This document shows positions 55,834 to 62,757 of a stretch of DNA of 64,000 nt, piece after piece. This DNA comes from Chitinophaga polysaccharea (GTDB lineage: Bacteria; Bacteroidota; Bacteroidia; Chitinophagales; Chitinophagaceae), in assembly GCF_902150045.1 (NCBI RefSeq), contig NZ_CABFVU010000001.1, positions 124,001-188,000 on the forward strand. The letters run 5' to 3'. Every line of letters starts with the position of its first letter. The stretch's first letter is position 1. The notes beneath the pieces are model-generated. The model was given only the letters and a program-made list of their open reading frames with translations, made no database searches and was not told the DNA's origin. Made by a program: the position numbers and the translations under genes.

Positions 55834-56424
55834 CTATTTCATTAATCCTTTTATTACACAGTCGAATGTTTGTTTCATGACTTTCTCTGAGAATTTAAAC
55901 TTGCGGCCATCAAGGCTTTGTCCTTCGTTATGAAATTTGATCAGTGAATACAAAGGCGCAAAAGCAACGGACCAGTATACTTCCAGCGGCATTTCGTTGA
56001 TCTCCCCGCGTTTCACTGCATTATGCACGTAGCTGCCCATTGCCTGGCGAAACTCCAGAGTGATCGTTTCCAGCATTTTATCTTTATAGGCAGAATTGCG
56101 CAGCTGTTCAAAGAAATTGGCCGATTGGTGGTTATCCAGCGCAAATGCCGCCCTGTTCTTCCATTGTACCCACAACCCTTCCTTAAAACCCATTTCAGGG
56201 TCAAAACCTTTGAGGGTGGCCCTTGTCATCTTTAAAGCTTCTTCTATGCTGATACTGGTCAGCAGATCTTCCTTATCCTTATAATAAATATAAATAGTTG
56301 CCGGAGACACCCCTGCTGCTTTTGCCAGCCGGTTGATTCCAAAATTCTCCAGTCCATCGTTAGCCACCATTTCGATAGCCGATTCACGGATGGCCTGTAT
56401 TTTATTTTCGTCTCTGTACCTCAT
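55834..56424 (-). CDS. TetR/AcrR family transcriptional regulator
   Basis: About 196 aa from the ATG at 56424. The helix-turn-helix is GINRLAKAAGVSPATIYIYY followed by KDKEDLL. The C-terminal ligand domain has no recognisable class. It is first in the operon with the small protein and MFS transporter and probably represses them. The -7 box lies very near its start codon. Confidence 0.93.
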   Translation of the reverse strand: MRYRDENKIQAIRESAIEMVANDGLENFGINRLAKAAGVSPATIYIYYKDKEDLLTSISIEEALKMTRATLKGFDPEMGFKEGLWVQWKNRAAFALDNHQSANFFEQLRNSAYKDKMLETITLEFRQAMGSYVHNAVKRGEINEMPLEVYWSVAFAPLYSLIKFHNEGQSLDGRKFKFSEKVMKQTFDCVIKGLMK

Positions 56425-56430
56425 GCGGCA

Positions 56431-56454
56431 CAAAGATAAGTGAGCAATTGCTTA
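56431..56454 (-). promoter_or_regulatory. tetR promoter box and overlapping palindromic operator
   Basis: On the minus strand, TATCTTTG (56431-56438) fits the -7 consensus and ends six bases before the tetR ATG. Immediately upstream, TGAGCAATTGCTTA (plus strand 56441-56454) has a perfect AGCAATTGCT palindromic core. A repressor bound there would block the promoter spacer. Confidence 0.6.
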
Positions 56455-56525
56455 TTTTAAAATATTTTTTGAGACAGGTGATTTTTTGGGGAGATGAATA
56501 ACTGGGATAGATACCGGGGGAGTCA

Positions 56526-57299
56526 TCACCACCATGCAGCCTGCCGGAGAAAGGCCTGTGGCGTTTGACCAGTGAAAGCGCGGAAGTCTTTGATAAAATG
56601 GGCCTGGTCGTAATAGCCTGCCTCATAGGCGGCCTCTGTAAGACTTTCCGTTTCCGGGAAATGATCGAGCAGGTGACGTAGCCTTACAATAGCGGAGAAC
56701 TGTTTAGGGGTAGCGCCAACACTGCGCCTGAAACGTTTTTCAAAGGCATCCTGGCTGATATACAGGCTGGCAGCCAGCGATTTGATCTTTACACTGCCAG
56801 CGGCAGTTTTAATCTGCTGTACAGCGTTGCTGATCAGCAGATCCGGTTGCCGGCTGCTAATTGCTGTAATAAGAAATTGCTCCACTATGGCGACACGTTG
56901 CAGGTTGTTTTTCGCTTCATGCAGCTTTTCCTCCACTTCTGCAATTTTATGGCGTTGCACCAGTTGATCCAGTGATTCATGGGTACCAAAGAATTCGTGG
57001 AGGGGTGTTTTAAAAAAAGCGGGGGCGCCTCCTTCCCTAAATTTCACCAGCACGTTCCCCGTGCCGGGCGCATAATGCAATAAGCGGGAAGTTCTTCTCA
57101 ACCCGGTGAGTGCGGTTGCGGGCAAACCGGTTTCTTCACCGGGCTCCCCTGCCGCCACTTTACCGCCAAACCTGAAAGACATCATCACAGCGGTATCCGG
57201 CATCACGCGGTTCTCCATACCATCTTTGCTTTCAATGACCAGGAAAGCACTGATATAAGGAGAAAGAATTACCGAGGGAAGATAGCTTTCCATATTCAT
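56526..57299 (-). CDS. AraC family transcriptional regulator with DUF6597-like N-terminus
   Basis: A 257 aa regulator. The N-terminal region (LPSVILSPYISAFLVIESKD) is typical of the DUF6597 sensor domain. The C-terminal helix-turn-helix pair is SLAASLYISQDAFEKRFRRS and ESLTEAAYEAGYYDQAHFIK. The target is unknown; a palindrome upstream may be its own operator. Confidence 0.92.
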   Translation of the reverse strand: MNMESYLPSVILSPYISAFLVIESKDGMENRVMPDTAVMMSFRFGGKVAAGEPGEETGLPATALTGLRRTSRLLHYAPGTGNVLVKFREGGAPAFFKTPLHEFFGTHESLDQLVQRHKIAEVEEKLHEAKNNLQRVAIVEQFLITAISSRQPDLLISNAVQQIKTAAGSVKIKSLAASLYISQDAFEKRFRRSVGATPKQFSAIVRLRHLLDHFPETESLTEAAYEAGYYDQAHFIKDFRAFTGQTPQAFLRQAAWW

Positions 57300-57336
57300 G
57301 CAGTAACAAATTATGTGTTTATAAAGATACGGATAA

Positions 57337-57369
57337 TTAGTGTTTAGCCCCCGGCGGACTAAACACTAA
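57337..57369. promoter_or_regulatory. Perfect 11-bp inverted repeat upstream of the AraC gene
   Basis: Arms TTAGTGTTTAG (57337-57347) and its exact complement (57359-57369) enclose an 11-base C/G-rich loop. On the minus strand it precedes a TATCTTTA -7-like box (57322-57329) and the AraC start at 57299. It could be an operator or a terminator of the upstream relic. Confidence 0.55.
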
Positions 57370-57378
57370 CCTTTTCAT

Positions 57379-58005
57379 TCAACGCATTACTTTTATCAAT
57401 GCACCCAGCTGCTCTTCCCCGTAGCCGGCTTTAATACCCCTGTTCATCAGCTGAAGGATAAAGCCCGGCACCTCTCCGGTGATACCCGACTCGGCAGCCT
57501 GTTTCACCATTAAGGCAAGAGATACCGCGCAGGTTTTCAGGCTGCTTTCAGGAAGCCCGAAATTACCAGTGCTGATCACCGCGCCCTCATGCCGCACCAT
57601 TTCCCCGAGTACCGGTGCAATGTTATTGATCATATCACCGAGCGCATTTACATCCAGCTTTTCGGATTCGAAGATCCTGGCCCCCTGCAGGAAACCGGTG
57701 ATCAGGCCAAACAGGCTGGAAAGAATGGCGAGGTCCCATGCTGCCGCGGCGCCTGCAGCAGCACCCATATACATAAGATGGCCACCCAATACTTTCAGTA
57801 TAGCTTCTCCCTTTTCATAGGCAGCTATATCGCCGGATAAAAAGATAGGGGTATCCGGTTTTCCTATCTGCCGTGGTGTGGCCAGCAACGCGCCATCCAG
57901 GTAATGCGCACCCAGTGCCTGTACCCAGGTTTCCGCAGTTCTTGCATCCTGCGGCGTACCGGTGGTTAATTCCAGCAGCACCCTTCCGCTGATCAAAGCA
58001 ATGGA
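57379..58005 (-). pseudogene. 5'-truncated NAD(P)-dependent oxidoreductase (imine-reductase / 6PGDH-like)
   Basis: The frame lacks an ATG and is closed upstream by a TGA at 58006-58008. It begins SIALISGRVLLELTTGTPQD, which aligns with the segment AGLTPGAVIIDHTTTSADGA near residue 85 of the full-length relative at 22719. The Rossmann motif and first 80 or so residues are therefore missing. The remaining 200 residues of the helical domain (LSSLFGLITGFLQGARIFES and onward) are intact to the stop. Without the cofactor domain it should be inactive. TTG at 57996 could in principle start translation. Confidence 0.75.
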
Positions 58006-58087
58006 TCAATGGGGTAAAGAGAAACAGGCCCTGATTGGAAAAAGCATGCACAAAACAGCACTGGCGGATAACTGAAATAAATCCGGT

Positions 58088-58666
58088 TTAACCGCACAAA
58101 TGATGAAGCGCCGCATACTGGAGTAACATAATTGTTTTTCCGTCTTTTATCTCCCCGGTACGGATCATTTCCAATGCCCGTGTGAATGGCAGTTCCAGCA
58201 CTTCGATATTTTCCTGTTCGGCTTCCAGTCCGCCGCCATCATGTATTTTCTGCTCCCTGGAATATGCCGCCACAAAGAAATACAGGATCTCTGTAACAGA
58301 GCCGGGCGACATATACGCTTCAAACACTTTTTCCACGGCAGTTACCTGGTAACCGGTTTCCTCCATGGTTTCCCGCCTGATACATTCTTCTGCATTATCT
58401 TCATCCAGCAAACCTGCACAACATTCTATCAGCATACCCGTTTCATTGCCATTAATATAAGTAGGCAGGCGAAACTGCCGCGTTAACACCACGGTGCCCT
58501 GTTCCCTATTATACAGCAGGATAGTAGCCCCGTTGCCACGGTCGTATGCCTCACGCACCTGCCTCACCGCGATGCCGTTGCTGTCTGCCATTTCATAGGT
58601 GATTTTCTTCAGCGTGTACCAGTTATCAGACAGGATGGCTGTTTCAAGAATATTTATCGTCTTCAT
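58088..58666 (-). CDS. NUDIX hydrolase (GDP-mannose pyrophosphatase NudK-like)
   Basis: A 192 aa NUDIX enzyme. The box [20 protein letters not shown] fits Gx5Ex7REUxEExGU, including the catalytic REx2EE glutamates. The N-terminus ([20 protein letters not shown]) and the length resemble NudK, which hydrolyses GDP-mannose, or ADP-ribose pyrophosphatases. It diverges from the DeoR gene and is probably its target. Confidence 0.9.
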   Translation of the reverse strand: MKTINILETAILSDNWYTLKKITYEMADSNGIAVRQVREAYDRGNGATILLYNREQGTVVLTRQFRLPTYINGNETGMLIECCAGLLDEDNAEECIRRETMEETGYQVTAVEKVFEAYMSPGSVTEILYFFVAAYSREQKIHDGGGLEAEQENIEVLELPFTRALEMIRTGEIKDGKTIMLLQYAALHHLCG

Positions 58667-58672
58667 ATTAAA

Positions 58673-58712
58673 TGATCGTTTTTGATCGTTTTTGATTATT
58701 TTTGATCAAGTT
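58673..58712. promoter_or_regulatory. Four tandem 10-bp operator-like repeats
   Basis: TGATC/TGATT begins at 58673, 58683, 58693 and 58703, exactly 10 bp apart, each separated by T-rich spacer (TGATCGTTTT twice, TGATTATTTT, TGATCAAGTT). The array fills most of the divergent NUDIX-DeoR region. One-turn periodicity puts the sites on the same DNA face, as expected for a DeoR-type regulator. Confidence 0.7.
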
Positions 58713-58723
58713 AATTATTTAAA

Positions 58724-59470
58724 ATGAATTTCCAACTCAGGAAGCAAAAAATACTGGCCCTGCTGGCGTCAAAAGGTGAAGTAGCCACCGGTGAACTGGC
58801 CCAGGTATTAGGCATTTCGGAAATCACTATCCGGCGGGATCTGAACCAGTTGTCGGACGACGGGCTGTTGTACCGCACCCACGGCGGTGCTATCCCCGCC
58901 AGCAGTCCCGAACAGCCCTACGAATTTGTGAACAAGGCGGCGGCCAACCAGGCAGCGAAAGATAAGATCTGCCGGAAAGCGGCGGCCCAGATCAACGACG
59001 GCGATATCATTTTTATGGATTGTGGCAGCACTGTTTTCCGTTTGTGCCAGTTTATCAGGAACAAAAAAATCAAAGTGATCACCAATTCCCTGCCGGTGAT
59101 ATTTGAGTTGCAGCATTCCGCCGTATCCCTCAACATTATTGGTGGTGAATACGATGAAGCGAGGCAGGCAATACACGGTACCATGGCCTTGGAACATATC
59201 CGGCGGTACAAGGCAGGCAAGGCGTTTATCGGTGTAGATGGTATTTCAGCACAGGGCCTGTTTGCGCACAGTGAAAAAGAAGCGGCTATTGCCACCGCCC
59301 TGGCTACGCAAAGCGGTTATACCTATCTCTTGTGTGATGCGGGGAAAATAGGAAGAACTTCTTACTTTAATTTTGCGGACCTGGACCTGGTGAATGCTAT
59401 TATTACAGATGCAGACCCGGCGGAGCTGAAGTTTTGCAGGAAGAAGGGAGTGAAGGTGATCGGGGCATAA
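58724..59470 (+). CDS. DeoR/GlpR family transcriptional regulator
   Basis: A 248 aa repressor. The N-terminal helix-turn-helix is KILALLASKGEVATGELAQV followed by LGISEITIRRDLNQL and the YRTHGGAI junction. The C-terminal sugar-phosphate sensor domain has DCGSTVFRLCQF and KAFIGVDGISAQGLF. It likely senses a phosphorylated sugar and acts at the repeats between it and the NUDIX gene. Confidence 0.93.
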   Translation: MNFQLRKQKILALLASKGEVATGELAQVLGISEITIRRDLNQLSDDGLLYRTHGGAIPASSPEQPYEFVNKAAANQAAKDKICRKAAAQINDGDIIFMDCGSTVFRLCQFIRNKKIKVITNSLPVIFELQHSAVSLNIIGGEYDEARQAIHGTMALEHIRRYKAGKAFIGVDGISAQGLFAHSEKEAAIATALATQSGYTYLLCDAGKIGRTSYFNFADLDLVNAIITDADPAELKFCRKKGVKVIGA

Positions 59471-60280
59471 TTATTCCAGCATCCGTTTCAGCTGCTCCCG
59501 GTATTCCGGGTTATCCGTCATACCATTATGCCCCTGCCTTTTCAGTGTAATTAACGTATCTCCCGGCTTAAAATACGCTTTCAGCTTTTCGGAAGAGCCG
59601 TAGTAAATCACCTCGTCAATGTTACCATGAAATATAGTAACGGGTACGGTAGTACGCTGTATGTTCCGGTAGGTAGGAAAAGTATATTTCAGCAGGAAGG
59701 AAGGCAATACAGGGTAATAATACCTGGCCATATCCTTCATGCTGAAATAGGGCGCCTGCAGGATAAGCTGCCGGGGATGGTTGTCGGCGGCAAGCCTTGC
59801 TGCCGTACCGGTACCAACAGAATATCCCAGGATAATAATTTTATTTTCAGGGTAAGATGTTCTGGCGCTGTCATAAACAGTTTGTGCATCGGCATAAAAC
59901 TGTTGCTCGCTATGGATCTTCCCGGTACTTTTTCCATATCCGCGATAATCAAAAATCAACACATCGTAACCCAGCTGCGTATACGCGCCGGCTACTTCTC
60001 CCCAGGACCGGAGGGATCCTGCATTGCCATGCAGGTAAAAGACAAGGCCTTTGTTACCGCCGGATTTAAACAGCAATGCATTCAACTCCTCGCCATCTCC
60101 CACGGGGATAGTACGCTCTTCAAAGGGCTCCGGGAAATGAAACACATAATCTGCCGGTAATCTTTCAGGAAAAAAAAGCAAACGCTCCTGGATAAAGTAA
60201 ACAAGGATACAAACAGCTGCATAAAGCAGCAGCAGCACCCCTATTGTTTTCAACACCCATTTTAAGATAACAGCTAACAT
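59471..60280 (-). CDS. Membrane-anchored alpha/beta hydrolase (ABHD13/BEM46 type)
   Basis: A 269 aa hydrolase with an N-terminal transmembrane anchor (TIGVLLLLYAAVCILVYFI). The oxyanion motif is LVFYLHGNAGSL, the nucleophile elbow is ILGYSVGTGTAARLAA, and Asp and His in HGNIDEVIYYGSS and QGHNGM could complete the triad. The substrate is unknown. It abuts the DeoR gene stop to stop. Confidence 0.88.
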   Translation of the reverse strand: MLAVILKWVLKTIGVLLLLYAAVCILVYFIQERLLFFPERLPADYVFHFPEPFEERTIPVGDGEELNALLFKSGGNKGLVFYLHGNAGSLRSWGEVAGAYTQLGYDVLIFDYRGYGKSTGKIHSEQQFYADAQTVYDSARTSYPENKIIILGYSVGTGTAARLAADNHPRQLILQAPYFSMKDMARYYYPVLPSFLLKYTFPTYRNIQRTTVPVTIFHGNIDEVIYYGSSEKLKAYFKPGDTLITLKRQGHNGMTDNPEYREQLKRMLE

Positions 60281-60308
60281 CTATGTAAGATACAAAGAAG
60301 ATAGCTGT

Positions 60309-60518
60309 TTAATGAAAATACTGCTTCAGTATCTGGTCAGTGGTGAGCGCACCGGTGGTATTATTCAGCGAGTCTATTTTTGACACTTCCAGTTTGGCCA
60401 GCGGGATGGTGATTGTTTCCAGCATCCGTTTCATTACCGGTAATTTTGATACCGGCAGGGTATCGTAAAGATATTTTTCCATGATAAGATTAGCGATAGG
60501 TACGGCGAATGTGGCTGA
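60309..60518 (-). pseudogene. 3' fragment resembling the C-terminus of penicillin-binding protein 2
   Basis: A 70-codon open segment on the minus strand is closed upstream by TAA (60519-60521). It reads SATFAVPIANLIMEKYLYDT and later PVMKRMLETITI and ends TTDQILKQYFH. The start resembles the xAPIAxLMIEKYL segment near the end of Bacteroidota PBP2 (MrdA). The upstream enzyme domains are absent, so this looks like a gene remnant. An internal ATG at 60482 could give a 57-residue peptide. The remaining bases of the 60281-60639 gap hold nothing I recognise. Confidence 0.45.
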
Positions 60519-60639
60519 TTATAAACGGACATGGAAGTAATGACGGGCATCTTTTAGAACAGCAAAACTATTTCAAATAAATAGTGCTGTAAAAAAATTA
60601 TAGATGAACGGCCATTAGAAAGGATAGATCCACGCGTCT

Positions 60640-61524
60640 TTATTTTCCTATTTTTCTGAAGGTTGCATTCACCCCATCCCAGCTGTATTTTGCAGATGTT
60701 TCTTTTACCGCCATCACCGGTTCGCCATTCTTATCTACCTTATCTGTTTCTTCTTCCTCATGTATTTTCAGCACAATGATATCCGGCTGTCCATCTTTCT
60801 CCCCGGGAAAAATAAAAGACTCTTCATGGTAATATACCCCTGCGTCGCCTACGTCCATTCTGCCAGGCAATGCTGCAAGACGCCCGTCTTTCATCCAGGC
60901 GAAATAATAATAGTTGGTGGGAACACCGCAGGCGGCCCCGCCAAAGCCAAGAGATACGATATGCTGCACATTCGACAAGCCAATACCACCCATTACCTTA
61001 GCATAGGCAAAACCGGCAGATTCATCATCGAAAATGCGGAACGAGGTAACAGCGAGTATCTTACCTGCCTGAACAGCTTTCAGCTTCACGATATACTGCG
61101 ATTGTTTCTGCTGATCGATCAAAGTATCCATACGGCGATCATAGGCGAATATAAACTTCATATCGCCCCGGCGCATAGGTGTAAAAGAGATCAGTCCTTC
61201 CCATATATATCCTTCTTTTTCCACCCCGTTTTTACTATACTTTATCTGTACCCAGGGAAGGGTAAGACCTTTAAGGGTAAGCATTTTACCAGGCAGGATA
61301 TTCACAGCGGTAATATCATCTCCTGCCAGCAGGGTATCAGCGGGTGCTTGTTTGGTATCCGGGCTAACGCGCACCAGGGCAGTATCTGCAAAAATATAAC
61401 GGCTGTCATCTTTCGCTAGCGACCAGGTATTAAAGATAAATTCCTGGTCCTGGTCCTGTGCAGGAAGAGGGGCTGCAAAACAAGTTAACAAACAGGTGAG
61501 CGTGAAAAACAACATCGTTCTCAT
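60640..61524 (-). CDS. Secreted protein with SH3-like N-terminal domain, function unknown
   Basis: A 294 aa protein with signal peptide MRTMLFFTLTCLLTCFAAPL. Residues of about 40-120 resemble a bacterial SH3 domain (YIFADTALVRVSPDTKQAPA to GYIWEGLI). The rest is an uncharacterised strand-rich domain with a Cys in GFGGAACGVPTNYYYFAWMK. SH3 domains in such proteins often bind cell-wall peptides. No specific role can be assigned. Confidence 0.65.
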   Translation of the reverse strand: MRTMLFFTLTCLLTCFAAPLPAQDQDQEFIFNTWSLAKDDSRYIFADTALVRVSPDTKQAPADTLLAGDDITAVNILPGKMLTLKGLTLPWVQIKYSKNGVEKEGYIWEGLISFTPMRRGDMKFIFAYDRRMDTLIDQQKQSQYIVKLKAVQAGKILAVTSFRIFDDESAGFAYAKVMGGIGLSNVQHIVSLGFGGAACGVPTNYYYFAWMKDGRLAALPGRMDVGDAGVYYHEESFIFPGEKDGQPDIIVLKIHEEEETDKVDKNGEPVMAVKETSAKYSWDGVNATFRKIGK

Positions 61525-61584
61525 GAGGTATATTGATTAAACCGCAAAAATAGCGTTTTACCTCATGAAAACGATGTGGTGTAA

Positions 61585-62700
61585 CTAATTTGCCGGCGGG
61601 CAGATCTGCATCATGTATACCGCGCTGCTGGCCTCATAGGATTGCAGTGTGCCGGTTACACAAGGCACTTTATAATTACGGTAGGTTAACCCGCGGGTAA
61701 CATCGCGGTTGCCCCAGGCGGCATTGATATTTTTCTGGATCCAGGGCAGGAACTGTGTTTGCCCGGCATCGTTAATGAGCGTCATTATATACTGACCAAA
61801 AATGGCTTTCAGTACGCCCTGCTCATTCCAGTCGCCCTCCGCAGGCAGGATACCATTTACATCGCTCATGGTTTTCTGTGTATAAACAGCCGCCAGATTT
61901 GCCTGATCAAGATAAGCAGTGGTGCCTGTTTCCCTGTACAACATCACAGCAGCACCGATAAACGTGCCCTGGTTATAAGTGTAATCAGACCAGCCTTTGT
62001 GGCCATTCACATTATTATCGGCCACCCTGCCGGTATTGGGATCATAAAGGTTATTCACGCCCCAGTTGTATACATCTTTTGCTTTCTGGAGATAAGCGGC
62101 TTCGCCGGTGATCTTATAAAGCGTCATGGCGGCAATTACCGTGGGGAAGTTGATACATGCGTTTTTACCGCTGTGGTTAAAGTCCCAGAACATGCCGCCT
62201 TTTTCCGGATCGAAGGAACCATCCCATACCCTTTTAAAGCCGGAGATAGAAAGATCCAGCCAGGTTTTGTTGCCGGTGAGTTGATGGGCACGTGCGAGTG
62301 AAATTACCCACCACATGATATCATCGTAGATGAACCATTCCTTTGTATTGTTCCAGTTATATTTATCGTAGCGGTTATAAGCGCCCTGGTAGATATCATT
62401 GATGCGTTGCAGATCAGCCGGATCTTTTGTGCGTTTGTATACATTCATGGCCATGTCCCAGTAAATAGCCTGGGTCCATATGGCGCCTATGCCTTTCTTC
62501 TCCGTATTACTGTAATAAAGCTTATCGGCCGTACTGTAGAAGTACTGGTTGAAGCTGGCGTAGGCCGTGGCTGCATCCTGCGTGGTAAAGGATACGGCGG
62601 GTTTGGTAACTGGTCCGGGCGGATCTCCCTTTGTACTGCTTTTGGAACAGTTGCTGTGCAGCAGTAGCGCGGCAAAAAGTAAACAGGTTATCTTGTTCAT
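61585..62700 (-). CDS. GH76 family lipoprotein (endo-alpha-1,6-mannanase-like)
   Basis: A 371 aa surface lipoprotein (lipobox LLLHSNC). The alpha/alpha barrel carries the consecutive catalytic aspartates in WFIYDDIMWWVISLARAHQL, along with VWDGSFDPEKGGMFWDFNHS and WSDYTYNQGTFIGAAVMLY. GH76 enzymes cut the alpha-1,6-mannan backbone of yeast or related glycans. It lies just downstream of a susD gene and belongs to that utilisation locus, most of which is outside the window. Confidence 0.92.
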   Translation of the reverse strand: MNKITCLLFAALLLHSNCSKSSTKGDPPGPVTKPAVSFTTQDAATAYASFNQYFYSTADKLYYSNTEKKGIGAIWTQAIYWDMAMNVYKRTKDPADLQRINDIYQGAYNRYDKYNWNNTKEWFIYDDIMWWVISLARAHQLTGNKTWLDLSISGFKRVWDGSFDPEKGGMFWDFNHSGKNACINFPTVIAAMTLYKITGEAAYLQKAKDVYNWGVNNLYDPNTGRVADNNVNGHKGWSDYTYNQGTFIGAAVMLYRETGTTAYLDQANLAAVYTQKTMSDVNGILPAEGDWNEQGVLKAIFGQYIMTLINDAGQTQFLPWIQKNINAAWGNRDVTRGLTYRNYKVPCVTGTLQSYEASSAVYMMQICPPAN

Positions 62701-62757
62701 ATGATCGGGTTGGCACCGGAAGCCGCCATGGCAACTTCCGGTGGTTCAGGTTTATAC

